Assembly (NCBI GenBank): GCA_902805975.1
Contig: CADCUT010000066.1
Coordinates: 1-43,503 of the forward strand
Direction: 5' to 3'
Source of the DNA: an uncultured Rubrobacteraceae bacterium
Lineage (GTDB): Bacteria > Actinomycetota > Rubrobacteria > Rubrobacterales > Rubrobacteraceae
DNA length: 43,503 bases
The position numbers and the translations under genes are program-made. This document shows positions 23,390 through 31,470 of this stretch, in pieces; the stretch's first letter is position 1, and every line of letters begins with the position of its first letter. Under the pieces are notes generated by a model. The model worked only from the letters and a program-made list of their open reading frames with translations. It was not told where the DNA came from and ran no database searches.

Positions 23390-24487
23390 TCATCTATCGT
23401 CCGCCATCTTGCTCCGCAGGACTTCTGCCACGCGGAAAGGGTCCGAGGCGACCACCGGGGCGGCGTACAGCTCCATCGCGCCGATGTCCGAGGTGCGGTT
23501 GGCCGGGTCTCCGCGGTCCACGATGCGGACGACCGCTGGGAAGCCCGTCCAGTCCTCGCTGGCGGGCGCAAGGGGAGGCATGTAGAAGGCGACGTTGAAG
23601 GCCCTGGCGCCGAGGTCGCGAACGAAGCCCTGAAGCAGGGCGCCCACCGTCCTGTGGAGCGCATCATCCTCCGGGCCGGCCCCGATCACGACGAGCTCCT
23701 TCTCCTTGACCGGGGTGAGGCTGGCGAACGCCCGGACGCCCTCCTCCGCCGGGACCCCGAGACCTAAGGCGTCGTGCACCCGGTGGAGGTCCCCGAAGTA
23801 GTCCGAGCCGTGTTCGGAGCGGTACCCGGCGGCGGCGCGGCGGAGGCGTTCCACCTTCGGGTAGTGGGCGTCGCGGGTGGCGGTCACCTGGGCGTGGCCG
23901 TGGATGATGGAGCCGCCGGCCCGCCATAGGCAGTTCCACATCAGGAACGGGTACTTGGCTTCCGGGTCCGCTTCGAGCGCCTTGGCGCACCACGCAAGGC
24001 CCGTGGAGACGTAGTCGGAGACCTTCTCCGGGGTCAGGCGGAGGGGGTTGTGGTCGTCGAAGACGACGACGCCGTGGAAGCCGTCGTACTTGGCGATGTT
24101 CGAGGCGGTCGTGGCGTAGGCGCCCTTCACGCGGCCGAAGACGTCGGCTGGGGTCCCTCCTTCCGGGCGGCAGAACGGGTCGCCCTCGGTGGCGGCTATC
24201 TCGCGGTCGAGGTCGACGCTGACGCCGGTGTCGAGCGGTCGGGAGGCGCGGAGCTCATTAAAGAGGGTGCCTTCGAGCGTGATCCTGTCCGTCACCTTGA
24301 CGATGCGCTGCTCGGTCACGGCGTCGACGGAGCCGAAGGACTTCTCGATCCAGGCCCGCATGCCCTCCGGCGGGTCGAGGCGGCCCGTGGTGGCTGAGAC
24401 GCCGAGGATGCGTTCGGCGAGGGCGCGGTCCTCTGGGGGGAGGCCCCCGATCAGGGCCGGAAGGTCGGTGATCTTGTGCTCTGGCAT
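23390..24487 (-). CDS. GalT-like HIT-fold nucleotidyltransferase
   Basis: A 365-residue protein with a histidine-triad type centre, SIIHGHAQVT (H-x-H-x-Q), as in galactose-1-phosphate uridylyltransferase and related enzymes. Other landmarks are FVRDLGARAFNVAFYMPPL near the C-terminus and YDGFHGVVVFDDHNPL. The usual Cys zinc sites of E. coli GalT are not seen, so it belongs to a divergent group. It likely moves a nucleotidyl or phosphate group from a sugar nucleotide. Its neighbour cluster makes sucrose-type sugars, but the genes are divergent and a shared path is unproven. Ribosome site GGAGAG is immediately before the ATG. Confidence 0.75.
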   Translation of the reverse strand: MPEHKITDLPALIGGLPPEDRALAERILGVSATTGRLDPPEGMRAWIEKSFGSVDAVTEQRIVKVTDRITLEGTLFNELRASRPLDTGVSVDLDREIAATEGDPFCRPEGGTPADVFGRVKGAYATTASNIAKYDGFHGVVVFDDHNPLRLTPEKVSDYVSTGLAWCAKALEADPEAKYPFLMWNCLWRAGGSIIHGHAQVTATRDAHYPKVERLRRAAAGYRSEHGSDYFGDLHRVHDALGLGVPAEEGVRAFASLTPVKEKELVVIGAGPEDDALHRTVGALLQGFVRDLGARAFNVAFYMPPLAPASEDWTGFPAVVRIVDRGDPANRTSDIGAMELYAAPVVASDPFRVAEVLRSKMADDR

Positions 24488-24615
24488 CTCTCTCCTACGA
24501 TCCTCGACGGGCGACGCGCCACATTATGGCAGGGCGACGGGCCCCATCGCCCGGATGAGTACGCATACGCCAATTCGGGTACGTTCTGGGACAGCAAGCG
24601 ATGGAAGGACGCGTG

Positions 24616-25338
24616 ATGGACGCGATGAGCGCCGGCCTGACCACGGGTCAGCCGATACAAAACTTCGAGTTGCCCGACGAGGAGGGGAGGCCCTTCGACC
24701 TCTACGAGAGGTTGAGGCGGGAGCCGCTCGTCCTCGTATTCTACCGGGGCGACTGGTGACCGTACTGCAACGGGCAGCTGGTCAGCTATGCCAGGACGTA
24801 CGAAGAGTTCAAACGACGCGGTTTCGGGGTCGCGGGTGTAAGCATCGACCCGCCGGGCAGCAACGCGGCGATGGTCGAGAAGCTCGGCCTGCCGTTCCCG
24901 CTGCTCAGCGACCCGCGGGGGGATCTGATCAAGAGCCTCGATCTCTGGAACGAGGAGGAGGGGGTCTCTGAGCCGGCGATCCTGGTCCTCGACAGATCAG
25001 GCGCGGTGCGCCACCTCTACTCCGGCGGCTCGGACTTCTCGGACCGCCCCGCGAACGGGGACCTTATGGACATTCTCGATGGGATAGACCCCGGGGGCGA
25101 GCCCGGGAACGGCGAACCCGCGATCCGCATCTCAGCCGAGGAGGCTGAGGACGCGACGGTGCGCCCGGAGAAGCCCGCCATGACCCTCGACGCGCTACGT
25201 CCCTACTACCTGGGCGCCCACTTCACCGCGGTCGCGCTGCAGAAAAAGCTCGACGGCGGGGCGAGAGAGACGGTCGCTGCCTACCAGGGGCTCGTCGACG
25301 AGTACAACGAAGCCCTGCGCGAGACGGCCAGGCGCTAA
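24616..25338 (+). CDS. peroxiredoxin-like selenoprotein (in-frame UGA read as Sec48)
   Basis: One frame of 240 codons with a single internal TGA at 24757-24759. Before it: TTGQPIQNFELPDEEGRPFD and LVLVFYRGDW, the redoxin/AhpC-TSA start. After it: PYCNGQLVSYARTYEEFKRR, then GVSIDPPGSN, LPFPLLSDPRGD and ILVLDRSGAVRH, the intact rest of a peroxiredoxin-like domain, and a helical C-terminal extension of about 80 residues. Homologues carry Cys at the TGA (W-C-P-Y-C), so the motif is U48-P-Y-C51. A hairpin with a GGUC loop follows at the spacing of bacterial SECIS elements. ATG 24616 has GGAAGG 7 nt upstream; ATG 24601 is an alternative. Without recoding, callers would start at 24871 and lose the active site. 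A nonsense mutation is the rival reading. Confidence 0.85.
24773..24792 (+). promoter_or_regulatory. bacterial SECIS-like hairpin for the peroxiredoxin UGA
   Basis: Stem GGC-AGCT / AGCT-(AT bulge)-GCC closes the tetraloop GGTC at 24780-24783. The loop begins 21 nt after the UGA. In E. coli fdhF a 4-bp stem also closes GGUC, 19 nt after its UGA (from memory). The hairpin lies inside the coding sequence, as expected for bacterial SelB recognition. Confidence 0.75.
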
Positions 25339-25371
25339 CCGCAAGGCGAAGCCGCAAAACCGCGGAACCTT

Positions 25372-25396
25372 GACCCGGGGTGTCTAGCCCCGGGTC
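25372..25396. terminator. perfect 9-bp hairpin between the Sec-peroxiredoxin and sucrose-type operons
   Basis: GACCCGGGG (25372-25380) and CCCCGGGTC (25388-25396) enclose a 7-nt loop. It is 34 nt after the peroxiredoxin stop and lies between converging transcription units. T-runs are weak, yet the stem is strong in both directions. Confidence 0.6.
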
Positions 25397-25455
25397 TTCG
25401 CGGTCGATCATGCGTTCTACGCGACCCTACACCCCGAGCTTGGGCGCGGCGGCTC
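25396..25455 (-). pseudogene. decayed C-terminal remnant of a PfkB kinase gene
   Basis: This 60-nt stretch closely matches the 3' part of the glycosyltransferase-PfkB gene at about 25871-25930, with 19 identical bases at one end and scattered substitutions after that. In the equivalent frame it reads KLGV-stop-GRVERMIDRE against KLGVEGHVERMIDRE in the intact gene. The copy has a TAG and a 1-nt deletion, so it is a dead fragment. It ends abruptly at the terminator hairpin. Confidence 0.7.
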
Positions 25456-25490
25456 GTGTGCCCACGTGTGCCCCACGGGTCTTCCGGCGG

Positions 25491-25823
25491 TCACGGGCCC
25501 GGGAGGCCCCCGATCACCATCAGCGCGAAGCCGCAGACCACGAAGAGGCCGGCCCAGGCGCGCAGGATACCGGCGAGGGTCGTCTGCTCTTTTGGCATGA
25601 GTTCCGCCAGGGAGCCGAAGAGGGCGCCCATCCCTTCGAGGACGCCGAGGGGCGGCACAGACACGGAGCCTGCCGTGGGGGCCGCGGCGGAGAGGCCGAA
25701 GTAGATCATACCGAGCGAGGCGACAAGGCCCACCGGGCCCCACCAGCGGCGCGAGGGTGCGTGGAAGATAAGGGCTCTCCACTCTTCCTTCTGCCGGAGG
25801 AGGAAGCCCTTCTCCTCTTCCAC
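25491..25823 (-). CDS. small membrane protein at the end of the sucrose-type operon
   Basis: A 110-residue protein with a polar N-terminus of about 28 residues, a helix around GPVGLVASLGMIYFGL, a small-residue loop rich in Gly/Ala/Pro, and a second helix region around AWAGLFVVCGFALMVIGG. It starts at GTG 25823, only 3 nt after the stop of the glycosyltransferase-kinase fusion, and must be co-translated with it. No homology is recognised. It may be an accessory subunit or an unrelated passenger. Confidence 0.7.
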   Translation of the reverse strand: MEEEKGFLLRQKEEWRALIFHAPSRRWWGPVGLVASLGMIYFGLSAAAPTAGSVSVPPLGVLEGMGALFGSLAELMPKEQTTLAGILRAWAGLFVVCGFALMVIGGLPGP

Positions 25824-25826
25824 GGG

Positions 25827-28292
25827 CTACGTCCGCTGGCCGGCGCCCTCTTCCAGCCGGCGGTAGATGGCTTCGCGGTCGATCATGCGCTCGACGTGGC
25901 CTTCGACACCGAGCTTGAGCGCGGCGACTTCGTGGGCGAAGCGCACGCACGCGGGCCAGCCCTTGCCGTCGAGGTGAGCGACGAGCAGCGCCGACCAGAA
26001 CGCGTCGCGGGCGCCGGTGACGCTGTGCACCTCGACCTTCGGCAGGGGACCCACCCGCTCCACGGAGGTCCCGTCAGAGACGACGACCGCGCCGCCGCTA
26101 CGGGTCATGACGACGACGCCTGCCCCGAGGTCGTGGAAGGCGTCGAGGCAGGCCTCCTCGAGCGCGTCGTCGTCCATGTTCGGGTCGAAGAGGCGGCGGG
26201 CGTCTTCGAGGGAGGGCTTGACGACGGTGACGTAGGGGAGGACCTCAGCGAGCACCTCCCAGGCCTCCTCCCGGTCCGGCCAGACGCGCGGGTCGTAGTT
26301 GGGATCGAGGGAGACGACCTTCCCGAGCCTGGACCCCAGGCGCATCGCCCTTCTCACGGCGAGCCGCTGCGGGTCGCGGGAGAGGGCGAAGGCCGAGGTG
26401 TGGACGGCCCGCGCCCGCTCGACGAGCTCGTCGGGGACCTCCCTGATGCTCAGGTGCGCGTCGGCGCCCCGGTTGACCTGGAAGTCCGGCACGTTCACGG
26501 TCCTGGTGACGAAGGCGCTCGTGGTCGGCTCCCCCGGCGCGCGGTGGAGGCCCTCCGTGGAGACGCCGTGGCGCCCCAGCTGGTCCTCGACGAACTCGCC
26601 GAAGTAGTCCGCGCCTACCTTCGTGACGACCGCCGAGCGACCGCCCAGCTTGGCGACGTAGACGGCCACGTTGGCCGGCTGGCCGCCCAGGTAGCGCGAG
26701 AACCTGTTCGCCGTCCTGAGTGAGATCCTGAACTCGTGCGAGATAAAGTCCACGAGCGACTCCCCGACCGCGAGCACGTCGAGCCCGAAGTACAGCCCGT
26801 CCAACGTCTCGAGCGAGGCCCCGTCGTCCGAGCCGGGGTCGGTGAAGTACCTTGGGATCTCCAGCCTCGCCGAGGGCGTCGGAAACCCGTTCGGGGAGGC
26901 TGTCGCGTCCCGCCCGTTTCCGGCGATGGCCTCCAGGTACCCCTCGGCGGTCCGCTCCCAGGTGTACTTGGCGAGCACGCGCCCGTAGCCGGCCTCGGCG
27001 TAGCGGCGCCAGCGGCCGGCGTTGCCCGCCACGGAGTACAGGCCCGCCGCGACCTCCTCGGGATCTCCCGGGTCCACAAGCACCCCGTACTCCTCGTCTC
27101 CCTCGCGCAGCGACTCGCTCGGCCCTCCGTTCTTGGTGACGACCGCGGGCAGGCCCGCCGCCATCGCCTCCAGCGGGGCGAGCCCGAATGGCTCGTAGTT
27201 GGCCGTGAGCGCGAAGACCGAGCGCCGCTCGGAGAGGAAGCGGTAGGCGGCGGCCAATCGTCGCTGGCCCCTGACGGCGAACATGGAGACCATGCCGCGC
27301 ATCCCCGCCCGGTCTATCGTTCCCGTGATGCCGTCGAGCACGGCCCGCTCGCCCTCGTCGGCGTCCCTGTAGTCCACGAGCGGGTTCTCCATGTTGCCCG
27401 TGAGGATCACCAGGTTCGCCGCCTCGCGCAAGGTCGGGCTGCTGGCGAAGGCCTCGACGAGCGAGAGGTGGTTCTTTTTCGGGTCGAGCCGGCTGGAGGC
27501 GACGACGCACGGCAGGTCCCGCCGGTCGGCGGTGAGGTCGCGGGCCAGGCACGTGCTGACGTGCTCGCGGACGGCGTCCTCGTCGTCTGTGCGGGACTCC
27601 TTGTCGAAGATGTGCATGGCCACGCCCGGGGGCACGGCGGCGAAGCGGTCGCCGTCGGTCGGGTCCACGGCCCCGCGGTAGGCGTTGTGGGTGTACTGGA
27701 CGAAACGCTCCTGGCCCGTGCTGGTGACGTTGACCCGCGAGCGGTTCATCGCCAGCCGCTCGGCCACGATGCGCCGGGAGAAGTGGTACTTCTGGTCCGT
27801 ATTCGCGACGTCGCGGCGGCGCACGCCCATCTTGTCCATCTTCTGGGCGCCCAGGGAGTGGGCCGTGAAGCTGAACGGTATGCCGGTCCTCTCCTCGATA
27901 AGCGCGGCGCACAGCCCGCCGTCCCCGTAGTGCGCCGTGACGGCGTCCGGCAGAGAGCCCTCGCGCTCGTAGAAGGAGAGCAGGTTCGGCACGAACTCCG
28001 TGCCGAGGTAGGGCCAGAGCTCTTCTTTAGGCAGGAAGTGGTCCGGGCCGCAGGGGATGCGGAGTATGCGCACGTTGGGGGCGTCGGGGTAGGCGTCTGT
28101 TGGGGCCTCGAACTCGGGCCAGTTCGGATCGATGACCCGGCGGGTCACGATGTCCACGTGGTGTCCGAGGTTTCCCATCGCGAGCGCCAGCTCCTTGACG
28201 TAGACGAGCTGGCCGCCGAAGTCCGGGTGGGCGGTCCAGTAGGAGTCCTCAGGATCGAAGTTCCCCTGCGGGTTGATAAACGCTACGTGCAT
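25827..28292 (-). CDS. sucrose-synthase/SPS-like glycosyltransferase fused to a PfkB sugar kinase
   Basis: An 821-residue fusion. Residues about 1-465 are a GT4 glycosyltransferase of the sucrose synthase / sucrose-phosphate synthase type: HPDFGGQLVYVKELA (donor-site Gly-Gly-Gln), CGPDHFLPKEELWPYL, SSRLDPKKNHLSLVEAF and the E-x7-E motif in YEPFGLAPLEAMAAG. Residues about 500-815 are a PfkB (ribokinase-fold) kinase: GESLVDFISHEF, RYLGGQPANVAVYVAKLGG and SLDPNYDPRVWPD. In the kinase's final motif the usual G-A-G-D reads G-A-R762-D763, so the anion-hole glycine is replaced while the Asp base stays. Together the domains could phosphorylate fructose and couple it to glucose, if the kinase is active. 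It lies 25 nt after a single-domain paralogue. Confidence 0.88.
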   Translation of the reverse strand: MHVAFINPQGNFDPEDSYWTAHPDFGGQLVYVKELALAMGNLGHHVDIVTRRVIDPNWPEFEAPTDAYPDAPNVRILRIPCGPDHFLPKEELWPYLGTEFVPNLLSFYEREGSLPDAVTAHYGDGGLCAALIEERTGIPFSFTAHSLGAQKMDKMGVRRRDVANTDQKYHFSRRIVAERLAMNRSRVNVTSTGQERFVQYTHNAYRGAVDPTDGDRFAAVPPGVAMHIFDKESRTDDEDAVREHVSTCLARDLTADRRDLPCVVASSRLDPKKNHLSLVEAFASSPTLREAANLVILTGNMENPLVDYRDADEGERAVLDGITGTIDRAGMRGMVSMFAVRGQRRLAAAYRFLSERRSVFALTANYEPFGLAPLEAMAAGLPAVVTKNGGPSESLREGDEEYGVLVDPGDPEEVAAGLYSVAGNAGRWRRYAEAGYGRVLAKYTWERTAEGYLEAIAGNGRDATASPNGFPTPSARLEIPRYFTDPGSDDGASLETLDGLYFGLDVLAVGESLVDFISHEFRISLRTANRFSRYLGGQPANVAVYVAKLGGRSAVVTKVGADYFGEFVEDQLGRHGVSTEGLHRAPGEPTTSAFVTRTVNVPDFQVNRGADAHLSIREVPDELVERARAVHTSAFALSRDPQRLAVRRAMRLGSRLGKVVSLDPNYDPRVWPDREEAWEVLAEVLPYVTVVKPSLEDARRLFDPNMDDDALEEACLDAFHDLGAGVVVMTRSGGAVVVSDGTSVERVGPLPKVEVHSVTGARDAFWSALLVAHLDGKGWPACVRFAHEVAALKLGVEGHVERMIDREAIYRRLEEGAGQRT

Positions 28293-28317
28293 CCGCCTAT
28301 CCTCTCTCTAGAAACGT

Positions 28318-29802
28318 TCACGGGTGCCCGGGACGGTCGGGCCAGCCCCGCAGGCGCGGCAGTGACGCCGGGGCCGGCCCCCGGGCGAAGTCCGGGATTG
28401 GAAAGGAGGGGTCCCCGGACCGCTCCCCCCGCGCGGCTTCGTCGGCCAGCCGCAGGTAGCCCTCCGCGGTGCGGTGCCAGTTGTACAGGTTGCGGGCCCT
28501 CTCGAGGGCCCGGCCGGCGTAGGCCTTCCAGACCTCCCCGTCGGAGAGAAGGCTGAGCAGCTTCGCGGCGATGTCCTCGGGGTCGTGGGGGTCGGCGAGG
28601 AGGCCGGCCCGGCCCTCGTCGGTGGTCTCGCGCGTGCCGCCGTTCTGGGTGGCGACCACGGGGAGGCCGGACGCCATGGCCTCGACGACCGTCATACCGA
28701 AGGGCTCGTACTCGGCCGGGAGGCAGAAGACGCCGCCCGTCTGGGCACCCCAGCGGTAGAGGGCGGCGAGCGCCGTCTGGCCCGAGAGGCCGAAGGCCGA
28801 GACGCCGCCCCACAGGTCTTCGCGGTCTACGGTTGGTATCAGGGCGTCGAGGACCGACCGCTCTTCCCCGGAGGCCTCATCGGGGTCGCGCAGCGGGTCG
28901 TCGAGGCCGCGGGTGATCATTACCAGGTTCGCCCGCTCCCTGAGCGCGTCGCTGCCGGCGAAGGCCTCGACGAGCGAGAGGTGGTTCTTTTTCGGGTCGA
29001 GCCGGCTCCAGGCGATGACCGCCGGAAGTCCCCGGCGGCCCGGATCTATGTCCCGCTCGTGGGCGGCCCGGATGGACTCGCGGGTCTCTTCCTCCTGCTC
29101 GCTACGCGCCTCGGGGTCGAAGATGCCGAAGTCCACGCCCGGCGGTACCACGGCGAAGCGCCCGTCGTCCGTCGGGTCCACGGCGCCCCGGTAGGCCGGG
29201 TGGTCGTACTGCTCCCGGCGCTCGGCGTCGCTGTTCGCCACGTTCGCCACCGAGCGGGCCATGGACGCGCGCTCGGCGGCGATCCTCGCCCCGAAGTTGT
29301 ACCGGGCGTCCGCCGCCGGGAGGTCGTCGGTTTCTCGCAGAAGCCCGTCGAGCTTCCAGGCGCCCAAAGAGTGTCCGGTGAAGGTGAAGGGGGCGCCCGA
29401 GGCCTCCGAGAGCAGCGCCGCCGCGAGGCCCCCGTCGGCGTAATGACCGGTCCAGAGCTCGGGCCACGAGCCCTCCTGCTCGTAGAGCGCGGCCACCCTC
29501 TCCGCCCACTCCCCAAGGTAGGGCCACAGCTCCTCTTTGGGAAGGAAGCGGTCGGGGCCGCACGGGACGCGGAGTACTCGGACGTTGTCTTGCCCAGGGT
29601 AGGCGTCGGTCTTACCGGCGAACTCCGGCCAGTCCGGGTCGATGACCTGGCGCGTGACGATGTCCGCGTGGTGGCCCATTTCGCCGAGCACGCGGGCTAC
29701 CTCCCTGACGTAGACGAGCTGGCCGCCGAAGTCCGGGTGGGAGGCGAGGTAGCTGTTGTGCGGGTCGAAGTTACCCTGCGGGTTTACGAAGGCGACGCGC
29801 AT
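28318..29802 (-). CDS. sucrose-synthase/SPS-like GT4 glycosyltransferase
   Basis: A 494-residue single-domain paralogue of the N-terminal half of the fusion downstream. Shared landmarks: NPQGNFDPHNSYLASHPDF, GGQLVYVREVARVLG, VPCGPDRFLPKEELWPYLG, GHSLGAWKLDGLL, AWSRLDPKKNHLSLVEAF, and the E-x7-E motif in YEPFGMTVVEAMASG. In plants and cyanobacteria such enzymes join glucose from a nucleotide sugar to fructose or fructose-6-phosphate. No sucrose-phosphate phosphatase domain is attached. Gap to the upstream kinase gene is 10 nt. Two paralogues in a row may form a hetero-oligomer or make different sugars; sequence alone cannot tell which. Confidence 0.87.
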   Translation of the reverse strand: MRVAFVNPQGNFDPHNSYLASHPDFGGQLVYVREVARVLGEMGHHADIVTRQVIDPDWPEFAGKTDAYPGQDNVRVLRVPCGPDRFLPKEELWPYLGEWAERVAALYEQEGSWPELWTGHYADGGLAAALLSEASGAPFTFTGHSLGAWKLDGLLRETDDLPAADARYNFGARIAAERASMARSVANVANSDAERREQYDHPAYRGAVDPTDDGRFAVVPPGVDFGIFDPEARSEQEEETRESIRAAHERDIDPGRRGLPAVIAWSRLDPKKNHLSLVEAFAGSDALRERANLVMITRGLDDPLRDPDEASGEERSVLDALIPTVDREDLWGGVSAFGLSGQTALAALYRWGAQTGGVFCLPAEYEPFGMTVVEAMASGLPVVATQNGGTRETTDEGRAGLLADPHDPEDIAAKLLSLLSDGEVWKAYAGRALERARNLYNWHRTAEGYLRLADEAARGERSGDPSFPIPDFARGPAPASLPRLRGWPDRPGHP

Positions 29803-29812
29803 AAGACCTTCC

Positions 29813-30790
29813 TCAGCCCTCCCGGGATCCGGCCGTCTCCCCGGCGTTCGCCAGGCTGGCGTAGATCTCCTCGCGGTCGATGTCCGCCGGGAGGGGGCCC
29901 TTGGTCGTGAGCTTGCGCTCGACGATCTCGCGGGCGAAGAGGACGGATCGCTCGGCCTCGTTGCCGTCTAGAAGCGCCGTCAGGAAGCCGGCCCAGAACG
30001 AGTCCCCGGCGCCGGTCGCGTCCACGACGTCCACCGGGCGGGCGGGGACGTGGGCCGTGATCTTGCCACCTTCGGAGACGAGGTTCCCCTCTGCGCCCAT
30101 CGTGAAGACGACGGTCTCGGGCCCTAAGTCGTGGAACATCTCGATGTACTGCTCGGGCTCGTAATCCGGGCCGAAGACCCTGCGGGCGTCGTCGGCGGAG
30201 GGCTTGGTGACGTTGACGTGCTTGTAGGCCTCGCGGATCACGCCCTGCGCCTCCTTGTAGTCGGGCCACACGCGCCGGCTGTAGTTCGGGTCGAGTGAGA
30301 CGATCTTGCCCATCTCCCGCGCCCTGCTGAAGGCACCTATGACGGCCGAGCGGCAGGGCTCGCGCGAGAGGGCGAAGGTGGAGGAGTGGACGACCTTGGC
30401 CCGTTCGATGGCCTCGTCGGGGATCTCCCTCGACTCGAGCAGGAAGTCGCCGATGCGGAACTCCTCGAAGTCCGGGGTGGTAGCGGTGGAGGAGACGAAG
30501 ATCACGGTGGTGTTGGTCCTGTGGTCCATCTGAAGATAATCGGTGACGACCCCGTGGCGCTGTAGCTCGCTCTTGAGGAACTTCCCGAAGGCCCCGATGC
30601 CGGTCTTGGAGATCACGGCCGACCGCCCCCCGAGCTTGGAGACGTACACCGCGATGTTGGCCGGCGACCCCCCGAGGTACCGCTTGAACGTTGTCGCGTT
30701 GCTTAAGGTGTCGGTCTTCTCCGCCGAGATAAAGTCGACCACCATCTCCCCGATGGTGAGGACGTCTAGTTGCCGCTCGGAGGAAGCCAT
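29813..30790 (-). CDS. PfkB-family sugar kinase (fructokinase-like)
   Basis: A 325-residue ribokinase-fold kinase, first gene of the sucrose-type operon. Motif 1 is YLGGSPANIAVYVSKLGG; motif 2 is intact as DATGAGDSFWAGFL with the GAGD catalytic Asp. TIGEMVVDFISAEK at the start marks the substrate side. It resembles the kinase half of the downstream fusion along its whole length (for example SLDPNY-R-VWPD in both). Fructokinase is most likely given the two sucrose-type glycosyltransferases; related kinases act on 5-dehydro-2-deoxygluconate, so the substrate is inferred. Confidence 0.88.
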   Translation of the reverse strand: MASSERQLDVLTIGEMVVDFISAEKTDTLSNATTFKRYLGGSPANIAVYVSKLGGRSAVISKTGIGAFGKFLKSELQRHGVVTDYLQMDHRTNTTVIFVSSTATTPDFEEFRIGDFLLESREIPDEAIERAKVVHSSTFALSREPCRSAVIGAFSRAREMGKIVSLDPNYSRRVWPDYKEAQGVIREAYKHVNVTKPSADDARRVFGPDYEPEQYIEMFHDLGPETVVFTMGAEGNLVSEGGKITAHVPARPVDVVDATGAGDSFWAGFLTALLDGNEAERSVLFAREIVERKLTTKGPLPADIDREEIYASLANAGETAGSREG

Positions 30791-30857
30791 ACCGCGTAGG
30801 TTACTCTACCTGGCCCCCACGCACCGCCGGGACCCGCCGCCTCGCGCCGCGGGGCCG

Positions 30858-31340
30858 TCAGGTCCCGCAGACCCCGCCCTCGCCCCGCAGGCCCTCGCGC
30901 AGGAGCCCGAGCAGCCGCACGAGCTCGCGCCGGTCGTCCTCGGAGAGCCCGACGAAGAGCTCGGCCACGGCCCTGCGGTGCTTGTCGTAGAGGGTGTCCA
31001 TCGTCCTCCCGCCCTCGTCGGTCAGCTCTATGACGATCGCCCGCCGGTCGGTCGGGTGTGGGAGACGCCTGACGAGGTCCTCTTCCTCAAGCGCGTCCAC
31101 CAGCGCGGTGACGTTGCGCCGCGTAACCCCGAGCTCGTCGCTGATGCTGCTCATGATCTTGGGCCCCCCGCAATGCAAGGCCCCGAGCAACCGCATCCGC
31201 GCGTAACTCACGCCCGGCTCCTGCATCCGCGAACGGACCCACTTCATGTACGCCGGACCGAAAGCGGCGAACTCGTCCACCAGCCGCAGGGAGAGATCCC
31301 CCACAGCCCCCCCGCTTACCGTCTCCACGCCGCACCCCAC
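30858..31340 (-). CDS. MarR-family transcriptional regulator
   Basis: A protein of up to 160 residues with the MarR winged helix: helix region RMRLLGALHCGGPKIMSS, recognition part LGVTRRNVTALVDALEEEDLV, and the wing RRLPHPTDRRAIVIELTDEG. Flanking helices form the dimer interface. The start is uncertain: GTG 31340 lacks a ribosome site, whereas GTG 31304 has a G-rich stretch just upstream; GGAG at about 31360 instead serves a tiny upstream ATG (31351) in another frame. The gene is divergent from the DUF6069-Ddn-SDR-ABC exporter genes, which it probably represses, as many MarR proteins control adjacent exporters. Confidence 0.9.
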   Translation of the reverse strand: MGCGVETVSGGAVGDLSLRLVDEFAAFGPAYMKWVRSRMQEPGVSYARMRLLGALHCGGPKIMSSISDELGVTRRNVTALVDALEEEDLVRRLPHPTDRRAIVIELTDEGGRTMDTLYDKHRRAVAELFVGLSEDDRRELVRLLGLLREGLRGEGGVCGT

Positions 31341-31373
31341 ACGAAACCCATAAGACCAACTCCTTTAGATAGC

Positions 31374-31403
31374 ATCTTAGCCGTTGACGTTCACTGTTGT
31401 CAA
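31374..31403 (-). promoter_or_regulatory. promoter of the MarR gene
   Basis: On the minus strand a perfect TTGACA (31403-31398) and TAAGAT (31379-31374; four of six) are 18 nt apart. Around it, on both strands, the DNA is AT-rich for about 50 nt with several TTGAC/GTCAA pieces (TTGACG at 31384, TTGTCA at 31397), so divergent promoters probably overlap here and MarR could bind between them. Confidence 0.6.
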
Positions 31404-31470
31404 TGTTATTGTGAATAAATACATTATAACCGGGTGCACCGGGCAGCCGGTTCGGTGAGAGGAGGCGCGG

